Shown one piece after another: positions 32,952 to 43,480 of a stretch of DNA of 64,000 nt. The position numbers were made by a program, and so were the translations under genes. Under the pieces are notes generated by a model. That model ran no database searches. It was not told the origin of the DNA and was given only the letters and a program-made list of their open reading frames with translations. The stretch comes from Trichodelitschia bisporula. Its lineage: Eukaryota; Ascomycota; Dothideomycetes; Phaeotrichales; Phaeotrichaceae. Within the stretch, counting starts at the first letter, position 1; each line of letters opens with the position of its first letter. The stretch covers positions 5,552 through 69,551 of the forward strand of contig ML996702.1 in NCBI GenBank assembly GCA_010356995.1, given 5' to 3'.

Positions 32952-32999
32952 ATCACCGCCACCACCACCACCACCACCACCACCACCACCACCACCATT
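32952..32999. repeat. (CAC)n microsatellite
   Basis: About 15 near-perfect CAC/ACC triplets. Confidence 0.9.
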
Positions 33000-34218
33000 G
33001 TCAACAGCTTCACCTCCCTCTGAACCCTCTTTTCCCCACCACGAGTCCAGACAACCCTCGATTACGAACCCTTTCCCCACCCGATCCCCATGCCCACATG
33101 CTTCGCCCATCCGCGACCGACCGACCAAGCCCCGAGACGCGCCCGTTCGCCCAGCAGCCACACATCCACTTCAATCCTGCCCAACGAAGCCATCTACGGA
33201 TGTACTGCGCGGCAAAGAAACACTAAAACATCCCAGAGCCGAGCAAAGTGTTGAGCAAGTACCCAATCATTTCTGGCCTGCCTTCAATCTTCCAGAAGCC
33301 TTCCTCAGCACGCGTGCAAAAAAAGCAGGAAAAAAAAGAGAAAGAAAGTTCTCCGCTCGGAAAAACCTGCCCCTCCGAGCATACCCCTCCCCCTACCTGT
33401 CAGCCACTGACGCTCACCCCGCGCAATGGCGTTGTTCGCCGCTGGCCACTCGTTCACCATCTCTGCAGTCGCAACCTCTCCTGCAACCACCAGGCGCGGA
33501 ATTAAATCCATGCGGGGAGAAGAGAACATGCAGTAAGGTGAACCCATCTCACTTCACCTCATCCTAGTCCCATACCCGTACTGTAGAGGGCCAGTACATC
33601 ACAGTACGCATTTCACTATCTTCACGCCCAACTCAGCCCCAGTAGCGCTTACTGTGTACGGTACCCGTTCCCTGTCTCTCCCCCGCAATCTCGCTCAACC
33701 CCACCACCATCAGCGAGACTCAGATCACGCCAGCAGGATGAGAACTCGATCCCCGCCCCACCCCCCGCATTCACTTGCATGCCGTGCACATCCACGCATA
33801 ACATACGGTATGTTTGTCCAACCTGATCCCTAAGATAACGCCCACGTCCAAATCCAGCATATCACTGCATGTGCCCGCAGCCATGACCTGACCTGCCCGT
33901 TGCCGTGCATGCACAGGTGCGGGGATAGCGAACTAGCCATCGCCGCTCGAGCGGAACCATCCTGCGGACTTGGCTCCGTGCCGGGGTGTGTGATGCTGCG
34001 CGATGATGTGGGCATGATGCGATGCGATGCGTGGTGGGGTGAGTGAAACCTGCATTTCGCGCCCTTATGCGTGTCGGAAAAAAATGCATCACGTTGCGCA
34101 AGATATCGTAGGGAAGGCAGGTGTGAGATGGGGTATGATGTACTATTCAAGTTTACTTTATGCACATCTTGCTATTCGACCCCAGGCGATGTACGATCTT
34201 GCGGAGAGGTCCTGAGGG
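33000..34218. other. Intergenic stretch, C-rich then mixed
   Basis: A 215-codon ORF covers 32920-33567 but is Pro/Ser-rich by composition, starts in the microsatellite and has no domain, so it is not called. Nothing else is supported. Confidence 0.4.
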
Positions 34219-35770
34219 TTAGTGTGCCAAGTCATCATCTTCTGTTGCTTCTTCACCCTGTGCTCCGGAATCGGCGTTCATTGACTCGAGATACGCCGTT
34301 ACCGTCGGATGCCGCATCAGCTCGGCGATCTGTCCGTCCCGTTAGCTCCCGCGCCGAACTCAAACCGTAAACTCACCTGCCCATCCAGGGATACTTCCGC
34401 CCGTTTAAGCAAGTCCAGCTCAAGCCCCCTAAGCCGTCGTGCCAGTCCAGTCGGCCCGAACTCATCCTCTCCATCACTCACCTCAGACACAGCCCGTTCA
34501 AACTCCCCTGCACTTCCCTCCAACCCCTCCACCTGCGCTTCAACAACCTGCCTAACCACAACCGTCGCCCTGAGCAACAACACGGGCCACAGCTCCTCCT
34601 TTTCGAGCAAGGGTCGCAGCGCGCCTGCGTGCGGGACTTCGGAGTCACGCCACAGCACGACCAGGTCGTGTCTACCGTCCAGGCGCCGTGCGGCCCGAAT
34701 GCTGAGTCCGTCTTCTTCATTCACGACGGCAAGCCACAGCGCATCCGAGTCCCACGTCACGCCTCTGGGAGCTTCACCGTCAGCAGCGTCGGGCTCGTCC
34801 TCCTTGGCCTCGGCGTCCGAGATGCGCACTCCCGGCGCAGCGGTGCACCACGCGCGCTTCGCCGGCGCCAGCGGATCGTCGTCGGCAAGGGCGATGGGGA
34901 GGAAGAGCGTGCCCGCGCTGCACATGTCGGACGGCAGGAAGCCGTAGGAGAAGAGCATTTCACACGCGCCCTTGTGGGAGCCGTAACTGATCGTGATTTC
35001 TTCGCCGGCGGCTACGGCGGCGCCACCGTGCAGGTGCAGCTGGATGTCCCCGTTGCTGACGTCGTAGTATGCGTTTGGGCTGGAGGCGTGGTTCGCCATG
35101 TCGAGGATCGGCGCCATGCAAGCGCCTATCGGGGGAAGTTCAAGGGCTCGGGAACGGTATTGCGCATCCAGCATGGTCCAGGTGAGGAGGGAGGGAGTGT
35201 GGTCGGCGAGGAGGGATGCAAGTGTAGTCCATTCGCGGTGGAGGGTGGAGAGTTTTGCTGTCACGGCAGAGGCTAAGGTCGTTCCGGAGAGGAAGTTCAC
35301 TTGGTGCTCAGGCCAGAGAGTGGGGAGAGGAGGGGTTGGGAGGGAGGAGAGGTAAGTGGTGAACCGGGAGGAGTGGGAGGTCCGCGTGGTAGTGAGGTGG
35401 AGAAGGAAGAGGAGGATGGTCAGACGGGGTGTCTATATTGGCAGCATATCAGTTCTCAGTTCGGAGAGTCAAGTGGCAACGAGGAGACGCGATTAGAAGG
35501 CCGTACCGTCGCCCACTCACGCGTCGCCTCCAGTAGCTCTGCCAACCCGCGATCCGCCTTCGCAGTCTCGAGCACTGTCTCGCGGCTCAGCACCAGGTCA
35601 CGTGGTACCACGAGCAGCAGTCCCCCAGCCTCCGGCAAATCTGCCGTCGCGAGCAGCGCGCTGCCCCGCGAGCTATGACCCGGCGTCGGGCCGATGTGTG
35701 CGGACCCAAAGCGGACGCCGTTCAGTACGGCCCAGGGGTGGATCGTCGAGGAAAACGTTGATTGGGACAT
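34219..35770 (-). CDS. SET-domain lysine methyltransferase (RMS1/SETD3/RLSMT type)
   Basis: Three exons: 35770-35507, 35432-34377 and 34329-34219, giving 476 residues. The last intron (GTGAGT, branch GCTAAC, acceptor CAG) yields a short acidic tail, EATEDDDLAH. The split SET domain shows GSALLATADLPEAGGLLLVVP (one residue before SAL omitted elsewhere), then ILDMANHASSPNAYYDV and GEEITISYGSHKGACEMLFSYGF. NH..PN and the GEEITISYG block form the SAM/substrate site. A helical substrate-binding region follows, as in the plant Rubisco methyltransferase fold. In yeast, relatives methylate ribosomal proteins and translation factors. The first intron boundary (GTACGG donor, TATAG acceptor) is the least certain. 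Confidence 0.85.
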
Positions 35771-36740
35771 TAAGAAAAGTGGTGCTGTAGGTGTGTATGT
35801 GGGTGCGGACAGGCTGACAATGGGGTATCGCCCGAAGGCGGGGCTTTCTAGGAAAGGGAGAAGGGCATTTATACAGAGTTAAAGAAGAGAATATACGCGT
35901 GGGATTGGGGTTGAAGGATAGATAGGTTGGTGGAAAATGTGTTGGTAGGAATGTCAGACTTTTAATGCCATGTGTTGACGATGGGATGAAATGGGCGATA
36001 TTTTGCTTGCGTGGCCCCGCCAACCACGGGACTACAAGATTTCGGCCCGTAGTCTCATTCCTTTGCGCTCGGATTCGGGCCACAGTCTCCACGGGATGCT
36101 GTGAACACGTACATCCATATGGTACAAATTTCGGGGACCTCATCATGTGATAAGGCAACCTGGCAAGGGTGATACGTAGGCAGTTGGTAGTCATCGTTGC
36201 ATCTCCAGCTTCGCCGCTGCTCATTCCGTGCACTCCAAAACACCTTCCTAAACTTCATCATTCTCTAACCAGTCAGTATGCCAGTGTCGGTTCACCCAAC
36301 CCGCTGGACCAGCAAGTGCCTTCGGCGCCTAGGCATATCCGTCACAACCACCCATGAGCGTCCTGACGCACACGACCTTCCGATAGACGATCCTTCCGCT
36401 TTACTGGATTGCTTAGGCTTCATCGCCGGCACTGAGAGGGCTTACAGCAATATCTCCGTTGATAGGGACTCGATGCCATACCGCCCTGGAGCACCCAATC
36501 GGATCAAGTCCTCCTTTCTTGCGAGCTGGCCTTGCTTCAAAGAACAGGCCCGACATACCGTTGACGAGCCGTGACGACGATAACGCAGGTACCGTTGCTC
36601 ACACTCTCAAGGCGTTGTTTCCCCTAGCTACACGTTGGTTTGAGCAATTGGCAACGAAGGGATACTTCTCACTCCACGCTACGGAAGCTCAACGGCATAC
36701 TGGAATCCTCGGACTGCTCTTTTCTCAGCACTGCCGGAGC
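35771..36740. other. Intergenic stretch
   Basis: The promoter of the SET gene lies at the left end. Plus-strand ORFs at 36278-36574 and 36459-36743 have no domain and are not connected by clear splice signals. Confidence 0.4.
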
Positions 36741-37081
36741 TAGGAAAATACGAACTTCGTGGCCCTGTTCTGGTTGTTATTTCCTCTCGCTCCCGTTGTG
36801 AGGAAGTTGCCTGTCTCTTGTCGCTTGCTCAGACATACTTTGACCAGATGGGTGACTCTCATGGAGCCGAGAGACTCTTTGTGATTGTCGCAGCGAGGGG
36901 AGCGGCCATAACATTCTTGGAAGCGGTTGAAACCCGGGACTGCATTCAGTCAATGACGGCAGGAAAGGCTTATGCCCTAGATGTCAAGCAGAGTCCTCAG
37001 TTCCATATGCAAATTGCGGTGGAGAGAGCTGCAGCATTTGCTAAGCTAAAGCAGGTGGTTGTGGATGCTGGGCAGATCTGA
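36741..37081 (+). CDS. Hypothetical protein fragment
   Basis: An open frame from about 36690 to the stop at 37081 reads ELGKYELRGPVLVVISSRS, then LLSLAQTYFDQMGDSHGAE, and ends KLKQVVVDAGQI. Alternating hydrophobic strands (VLVVIS, LFVIVAA) and helices look like a folded domain, but I do not recognise the family. No good start is seen in frame; upstream exons or a frameshift would be needed. The first ATG inside is 36848. Confidence 0.3.
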
Positions 37082-37419
37082 TAGCGACTTCCCACACTCA
37101 AGTGAGTTGCAGTTGCGCAAGGTCAAAACGGAAGAGGCCTTTGTTGTAGACCAATGCTGGACCAACCTTGATTGAGTACGCTTACTATTGTATCCCTATA
37201 TGCTGCTCTCCTTCTCCCACATTCGAGTGGGAAGTGCTCAGTGGAGCAGGATGCAGAAACACAGGGTGGCTCTTTTCCTCTCACCTTCGAGCCGCTCGTT
37301 TCCTCCCACATCAGGAACGCTCTTTCCCCCTCACCTCCAGAACGCCCTTTCCCTCTCACCTTCTCCGATTGGCGTCTCGCCATTGCCAGGACAATCAGTG
37401 ACTCAGGATCTATGAGGGC

Positions 37420-37515
37420 ACCACGCCCACCATCTTCCACAGTGCCACATCCACCGTCTTTCAAAGTACCGCACACTCTTCAAAATACATGGCCTCTTCG
37501 AACACTACAATGGCC
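37420..37515. repeat. Duplicated leader and start segment, copy A (partner 38325-38425)
   Basis: CCACCATCTTCCAC, CCACATCCACCGTCTTTCAA and ATGGCCTCTTCGAAC here match CCACCATCTTGCAC, CCACGTCCACCGCCTTTCAA and ATGGCTTCATCGAAC at 38325-38425. The shared block runs from the leader into the first codons. Confidence 0.75.
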
Positions 37516-38194
37516 AGTGATAACATCTCGACGGATACGGAGGCCTCGGATGATTCGGACATCTTGATGTGGAACCACCCAACGGAGAAGCCATCCATCC
37601 GCGAGCGGATGGATATGCTCAAAACTCCGACCCAGCGATTGCTGGTTTCGTTCCTCGGAATTGTTCTTACAGATTACAACAAGGCGAAGGGGCTGGCATC
37701 GCCGCTGAGGCTCGATCGATAATATCCGCCACGATGTCAGTATCCGGAACAATCCTGTGGAATCCTTGACGGATGGTGGGATATACCGCTCGATTAAGTT
37801 CGGCGGGAAACCGACGTTCGATGGCCCACTCATCCTCCTTAAGTGGAAGGGAGCCTCTCTAGGATCGTCATACGAGCCACCGGTTCTTGGTGAGGCACTA
37901 GGGTGCGTTCAACACCGGGTGAAAGCGGCCAATGGTCTACCGTTGAGCAAAGAAAAGCTGCGGGTCTTCTGCATTCTCGGGCAGCAACTGTCGATGCGCA
38001 TCATTTCGAACCAATTCAACATGGAATATCTTAAGTGGGTGGACGAGGAGCCCAACCCCTCGCAAGAGCCGCCAGCAGCTGAGATGTGGCAGACGGAACC
38101 TATGGGCCTTGAGACGAAAGAAGGGAGGGTGCTCGCCTACAAGAGCGTGTGGGGAGCGTTGGACTTAGTGAGCTGTAAAGAAGGCACGGGATAG
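37489..38194 (+). pseudogene. Unknown-family protein, paralogue A (frameshifted)
   Basis: Starts at ATG 37489 (MASSNTTMASDNISTD) and reads to QRLLVSFLGIVLTDYNKAKG, then stops at 37722. The downstream frame resumes at about 37715 with IRHDVSIRNNPVESLTDGGI and runs to 38194. The same order is found in paralogue C (39392-40120): FLAVVIGCYNEAK, YNVSPRNDKIECQTDGRI, EAVGCVQKRK and VKYIWGVLDSV match here FLGIVLTDYNKAK, HDVSIRNNPVESLTDGGI, EALGCVQHRV and YKSVWGALDLV. Where C has LVLVECKR, A has LILLKWKG. An unusual short intron is possible but less likely than a one-base indel. Function unknown. Confidence 0.5.
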
Positions 38195-38324
38195 AGGCAT
38201 TGCTACTGAAGGAAGGGGCTTAGAAGGAGGATACATGGCGAACATCATATTGTATTTAGTCTCAAGCGGTTCCGCCCCTCACCTGTCTCGCTTCGTTTTT
38301 TAGTTCACCCTTCTCACTTAGGAG

Positions 38325-38434
38325 AGCACTACATCCACCATCTTGCACGATGCCACGTCCACCGCCTTTCAACGCACCGCACCATTCTCCAAAACGGCAT
38401 GGCTTCATCGAACGCTACTGATGTGGGCACATGA
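38325..38434 (+). pseudogene. Leader and start fragment, paralogue B
   Basis: Copy of the leader and start of paralogue A. Translation from ATG 38399 gives MASSNATDVGT and then a stop; the body of the gene is missing. It marks a tandem duplication that was truncated. Confidence 0.55.
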
Positions 38435-38499
38435 GGCAACAGGGCAAGGCGTCATGTTTGGCACCAAGGGATCATACTTACTGTTGGGAGGAGCATACC

Positions 38500-38650
38500 A
38501 CTCTTGGGAAGGAACATGCTAATGGAAGGCGCACCTGAGGTAATGTGCTCACGGTTGAAGGAAGGAACGTGGTAATTTGCTCACCGGGGAAGGAAGGAAC
38601 ATTGGAGGACGCTTGCCACAGCGTGTACCCCAATCTTGAGCGTCTCCCGA
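38500..38650. repeat. Dispersed GGAAGGAAC-type repeat, copy 1 (partner about 46035-46165)
   Basis: Short units of the form GTGGTAATTTGCTCACCGGG and GAAGGAAGGAAC are followed by ATTGGAGGACGCTTGCCACA and CTTGAGCGTCTCCCGACACTC. The same order occurs at 46035-46165 (GTGGTGATGTGTTCACAGTG, CATCGGAGGACATTTGCCAC, CTTGAGGATCTCCCAACTCTC). Confidence 0.65.
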
Positions 38651-38651
38651 C

Positions 38652-38935
38652 ACTCTTCTTCCTCATCTCTCAACAATCTCTTCTCCCGCATCTATCAACA
38701 CGCTCCTCTTCCGCATCTATCAACACTCTCCTCTTCCGCATCTATCAACACTCTCCTCTTCCACATCTTTCAACACTCTCTTCTTCCTCATCTATCAACG
38801 CTCTCTTCTTTCCTCATCTATCAACAGTGTCTTTTTCCGCATCTGTCAACAGTCTCTTCTTTCTCATCTGTCAACACTCTCTTCTTCCTCGCCTCTCGAC
38901 ACCCGGTTCTTCCCCGCCTCTCAACACTCTTTTCT
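38652..38935. repeat. Minisatellite, about 25-28 bp unit
   Basis: About ten to eleven imperfect copies of a unit close to CATCTATCAACACTCTCC followed by TCTTCCG or TTCTTCCT. It stays open in two plus-strand frames (Leu/Ser/His-rich), so ORFs over it are not evidence of a gene. A weaker CTCACCTTC/CTCCCACAT version lies at about 37200-37375 upstream of paralogue A. Confidence 0.85.
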
Positions 38936-39391
38936 ACCATGATTTACAGTGCATGCTGCTTCGCCTTCCGGACCTTCATGTGGATGAGAGCCACGTCGCT
39001 CTCTCCTTCAATTCCATTAACCTCGCCAGCCTTGTTAGCACCGAGAGCGCGAAGCCTGAGCAGCAAGTCGAAGAAGCGAAAGAAATCTACCAAGATCGGC
39101 TCGACTCCTGGAACCGGAAGCAACAAGTTGCTAAGCGCGCTATCACCGGGACCCTCGACCAAACGGGTCGTAACTGGCTCAGCGACTGCGCAACGGCGCC
39201 GTTAGCAGCCCCGGGAGCAGCCAGGTGGAAGAACCCACCCCCCAGGAGCTGGCATCAACACTGACGCCATCGGAGCGGTCAATCATCGCCAGTGGCCAGA
39301 AGCTGCGGGGTCATGGCAGTCTTCCAATGAAACGAGCTTGGGAGCCCGAGGAGGCCTCGGCCACCGAGACAAGATCCGCAAAGTCGGTTAG

Positions 39392-40120
39392 GAACCTAGA
39401 ATCGACAGCCCCCATTCCGGGGTGGGCCGAGTGGATACGGACATCTGGATGTCCTCCACTGAGTCCGACACCACCCAGTCCGATGTGTCAATGACCTCGA
39501 CTCGGTCAAACTTTTCCGCGTTGGACGCATCCATCCTCAAACAGATGGAAATACTAGAGATGTCGACCACAATATTGGCCAATTTGTTTTTGGCAGTTGT
39601 CATTGGGTGCTACAACGAGGCGAAGAGTCCCGCACGGCCGTTAACGGCCTCGGCGGACGCTACAAAGTACAACGTCAGCCCCAGAAATGACAAGATTGAA
39701 TGTCAGACGGATGGCCGAATTTCCCGCTTGACCAAGTCGGACCAGAGGCTGACATGGGAAGCGCTCGATGACCCTCTTGTGCTTGTCGAGTGCAAGAGGA
39801 CCGAGGAATCAACATACCTCTCCCAGGTCCTTGCTGAGGCGGTGGGGTGCGTCCAGAAGCGAAAGACATTAGCTGATGGGCAGCCTTTAATCCCAGCGAG
39901 GATGGTAGTAGTCTGCATTGTTGTGCAGCAAATGGCTTTGACGCTCGCTTCTTTCCAGATCACCACTGAGTACCTCCAGTGGCTAGAGGTAACCATTCTC
40001 CGGCAAAACGCGCCAGAAATTGTGATGCGCTGGACGTCATCTATGAGCCTGGCGACGGGCGTAGGGAGGATGTGTGCCGTCAAGTATATCTGGGGGGTAT
40101 TAGACTCAGTTTGTGAATAG
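39392..40120 (+). CDS. Unknown-family protein, paralogue C (possible PD-(D/E)XK-like domain)
   Basis: Open from 39392 to the stop at 40120. The first ATG is at 39449, giving 223 residues; upstream exons are possible. A Ser/Thr-rich start is followed by a helix (MEILEMSTTILANLFLAVV), then NVSPRNDKIECQTDGRISRL, DDPLVLVECKRTEESTYL, and helices with EAVGCVQKRKTLADGQPL and QQMALTLASFQITTEYLQWL. A hydrophobic strand ending in E-C-K, then a helix with conserved polar residues, resembles the E-x-K step of PD-(D/E)XK nuclease-like folds common in fungal unknowns. That assignment is a guess from pattern. Paralogue A has lost the Glu. Confidence 0.5.
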   Translation, partial: EPRIDSPHSGVGRVDTDIWMSSTESDTTQSDVSMTSTRSNFSALDASILKQMEILEMSTTILANLFLAVVIGCYNEAKSPARPLTASADATKYNVSPRNDKIECQTDGRISRLTKSDQRLTWEALDDPLVLVECKRTEESTYLSQVLAEAVGCVQKRKTLADGQPLIPARMVVVCIVVQQMALTLASFQITTEYLQWLEVTILRQNAPEIVMRWTSSMSLATGVGRMCAVKYIWGVLDSVCE

Positions 40121-40410
40121 TATGAACATTGGTGGAGGTAGGGGCGGTGTATACATCCGTAGGACCCTTTCTTTCGGCTCTGAGGATATGGCTCAATAAC
40201 AACATCTCCCTTTCTTCATTACTTCACGAGCTGAAGGATTTCCTCTCTGCCCAAGGTGAAAAAAAACCGCTCACGCTGACTGGATGGAGCATGGTATTTC
40301 TCATACGGACACCATGACGGACAGCCTAGCGTCGAGATCCCGCCTGCGACGAATGACATTTTTTGATCTGACATCTTCATTGAACAGCCGTATTTTTTCG
40401 TCATCAAACC

Positions 40411-40497
40411 GGTCGATTAGCTCAGTTGGTTAGAGCGTGGTGCTAATACAGCTCGTCTGTAACGCCAAGGTCGCGGGTTCGACCCCCGTATTGACCA
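40411..40497 (+). tRNA. tRNA-Ile(AAU) with a 13-nt intron
   Basis: The acceptor stem GGTCGAT pairs with ATTGACC, followed by discriminator A at 40497. The D-arm (TAGCTCAGTTGGTTAGAGC), the anticodon stem TGGTG/CGCCA around CTAATA...A with anticodon AAT, and the T-arm GCGGGTTCGACCCCCGT are all present. A 13-nt intron (CAGCTCGTCTGTA) lies after position 37. A T-rich stretch about 25 bp downstream could serve as the Pol III terminator. Confidence 0.93.
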
Positions 40498-40861
40498 TCT
40501 TCACCGGCATTCAAGCTGGCTTCTCTTTTTCGACTTTTTCTTCACGATTGTCTCTCGGCGGCAGTGGAGCAAACTTTTTGCGGGTCGGAGGTTGAAAATA
40601 TACCGACCGGGGTGGTCGGCTTTGTTGGCAACCAGGGTTCACAACTTCACGGAACTGTACAGCATCACGACAGACGGCAAGCAGCAGATTCAACATATTA
40701 CTCGAGACCGCATAACGCAATCCCCGGTCTGGAGCAGCTATTCCGCAACCAGAATTTTCGTCACCCGGCGCGCCCGAGCACCGCACATGCCCCGCCAGAG
40801 TCTACATGAACCCGCCATCCGTCCCGCCGCCGACCCAATGCATACCCAAAACCAAAAGCGC

Positions 40862-41718
40862 TTACTGCGACGAGCCGCCGGAGATGGTGATGATCTGGCC
40901 TGTGGGGGATGTTAGTGCGGTTCAACTATGAGGGGGTGGAAGGACGAACCATTCACCCAGCCGCCATCCTCGCTGGCCAGGAAGGCGACGACGCGCGCCA
41001 CGTCCTCGGGCTCCGCGCAGCGGCCGAGCGGGCAGTGATCCGCCATCATACCCTCGATCTTCTCTTTGGGCCAGTCAGGCGTGCCGCCGGGGATGTAGTG
41101 CCAGGCGTTCTGGGTGAACATGTCGGACTTGATGCCGCCCGGCGCGATGCCGTTAACCGTAATACCGCGGCGACCGAAGTCCGTCGCAAAGGCCTTGACG
41201 AAGCCGATGACGGCCATCTTGGACCCGTTGTACAGGGCGTGGTTCTTGACGCCGAGCAGCCCGGCGGCGATGGATGACATGAGGATGATGCGCCCGTTGT
41301 TCTCCATGTTCTTGTACGCCGTCTGGCCGACGAAGAACTGCGCGCGCGCGTTCAGGTTGAACACGTGGTCGTACTTCTCCTCCGTGATCTCCTCCGTCAC
41401 GTCCCAGCTCTCGGTCCCGCTGTTGGACATCACGATGTCGATCTTGCCGAATGCCTCCTTGGCCTCGGCGAACAGCCGGTTGATTTCGCTGACTTTACTC
41501 ACGTCGGCTTGGATGGCCACCGCCTTGGCTCCGTTGCCGAAGCCCTCGATGATGGCGACTACTTCCTCAGCCGGCCCCTTGGACGACACGTAGTTGATGA
41601 CGACGCTGGCGCCGCGCTTGCCCAGCTCGATGGCGCAGCCGCGCCCGATGCCGCGCCCGGCACCAGTGACGAGTGCGACCTTGCCCTCGAGGGAGGCGGT
41701 GGGAACAGCGACGACCAT
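40862..41718 (-). CDS. Short-chain dehydrogenase, tetrahydroxynaphthalene/versicolorin reductase-like
   Basis: Two exons, 41718-40950 and 40899-40862, with a 50-nt intron, 268 residues. Classical SDR: cofactor motif VTGAGRGIGRG (TGxxxGIG), an NADPH-type basic region after strand 2 (INYVSSKG), NSG in place of NAG, catalytic Ser in MSSIAAG, YNGSK (YxxxK), and APGGIKSDMF. The end VNGQIITISGGSSQ comes only after splicing. Closest known types are the naphthol reductases of DHN-melanin synthesis and the aflatoxin ketoreductase Ver-1; many such fungal SDRs are uncharacterised. No polyketide synthase lies nearby, so its pathway cannot be told. Confidence 0.88.
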
Positions 41719-43480
41719 TTTGGCAGCGAAGCGAGTAATATAAAAGCTGTTGAAGTGCTGTGGGGTATGGGGTAACGCTTTGGGAATGAGCAGCGGGGCG
41801 CGGGGTTCCTAAATAGCGGGGTCTGACACAAAAGGGCGGTCAGCTTGAGGTTTCTCTTCTTTTTCCGCAATGCGCTGGCGACGCAGCACGCGGAGCTCCA
41901 ATGAGCGAGGGGCTCTGCTTACCGGGTGAGGGGATCTGCAGCGCGAGCGAGGTGTGTATTCGTGGTCGCTGCTGCTGCGGGGTTCTGGCCATTATATAGC
42001 CCGATTTAGACGGGGAAGTGGGGAGCCGAAAGGCCGCCCGGGGGTGGATGGTGGAGGCGGGGGGTGCACTCTACGCAAGGCTAACGTCGCTGGAGAAACG
42101 GAGGGGGCTGTGGGCTGTGCTACGGCGTCTCGCTCTTATCCCTTGTTTTTTGGGCCAGACAGAGCGCCGCGAATAGAGCGTTGCTGCTTGGGCGTTGCTC
42201 TTAGGCCGCCAGAGGCTGGGTGTGGTGGAGGGGTTGACGAGACGCGCCGTGCAGGGCGGCGGGGCATGCATGGAGGGGTAGGTCTACTGCACTTGGGGTT
42301 GGAGGGGAACACTTCTTGGACTCACGAACGCAACGTTGCTACTGGTGCGGGGATTGGGGACTGGCACGGCGTTGACAAGCAAAGGGACTGCATCACGAAG
42401 GGGGTAGCGGTGGACGCCTTGTGGACACCTGCGGGCCGCGAACCTCGAAATCCGATGCTAACGCAAAGCGCCTGGTGCGCATCGGTAGTCCGAGATAGAC
42501 AGGCACGTCAGGCACGGAATTGGAATGCGAGGCTGGCGCCGCGGCGGGGGTCCCTGATCGGCTGCGGGGGTGGGGGGTGTGGAGGGGCGCTACCTGTTAC
42601 CTGTGGGAGTCCGGGAGAGATGGGCGTCTCGGGAGTGTTTGGGGCTTGGTGAGTGCGCTGCTTTGCTTTGCTTTGCTTGGATGGAGTCTGGTACGAAGAT
42701 GCGTGCGGCGCCCGTCGACGATATATTGTGGCCCAAAACGGGGGATGTGTGAGGCCCGCGATGCCTAAAATAGATGCGGGGATGGTGGGGGAGGCCGTGT
42801 TGCTAACCTTAGGGATGTTGGGCAGAGAGGCTGAGGGGACAACAGCCCGTCGGGTGGACTCCCGAGACAAGCATTTAGGGATTGCTGAGTTGCTGAACAA
42901 ACTGTAGGGCAACCGCTCGTTCAGCTCGTGTCTGTAGTGAACCGTGAGATCCCGTGAGAAAGGTGAGATTACGGAGTATTGCTGGCTTTCACTGGGTGGT
43001 CGGGATGTGGCTTGCCCTATGCAATCTTGGCAACGTCGCATGGGCAGGAACGACGAGCTCCACTCAGACCATCTTTCTCTCTTCCACACTTCATCAACGA
43101 CATCAATCATTCCATCCCAACTTCCATATCTCCCTTATATAGCCATCCAAGTGATGTGATGACACTTGCCACCGCCGCTCTTTCGGCGCAGTATAGATCA
43201 ACTCCTGTACAAATTTTTGCCATCTCTGTGGCCTTCAACGTCCCCAAAGTGTCATCCGAGAGGCACGCAATGGTTATCGATCAATTGCATCACTCAACCT
43301 AGAACTTCCGTCGGAGGAGTACGCCGGTGATACCAATCTCACTGCCGAAGGGCGACTGATACAAAGAGCAACAACTACGGCGACCATGACTTCTACGAAG
43401 ACGTGTACAGCGGAGATCAGGCTGAGCCAGCGGTCAAAGATCTCCATAAGGAGCCCATGGCTCCCTGCTCTACTGCCCCT
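41719..43480. other. Intergenic stretch
   Basis: The promoter of the SDR gene lies at the left end. G-rich sequence fills about 42.0-42.7 kb. The 232-codon ORF at 41954-42652 is compositional, with no domain. No gene supported. Confidence 0.4.

Noticed and set aside
32920-33567. 215-codon Pro/Ser-rich ORF
   Set aside because: Begins in a (CAC)n run and reflects C-rich composition; no domain.
38545-39264. 239-codon ORF rich in Leu, Ser and His
   Set aside because: Most of it is the minisatellite, which stays open in more than one frame.
41954-42652. 232-codon plus-strand ORF
   Set aside because: Gly/Arg/Cys-rich through base composition, no domain, no conserved motif; overlaps the upstream region of the SDR gene.
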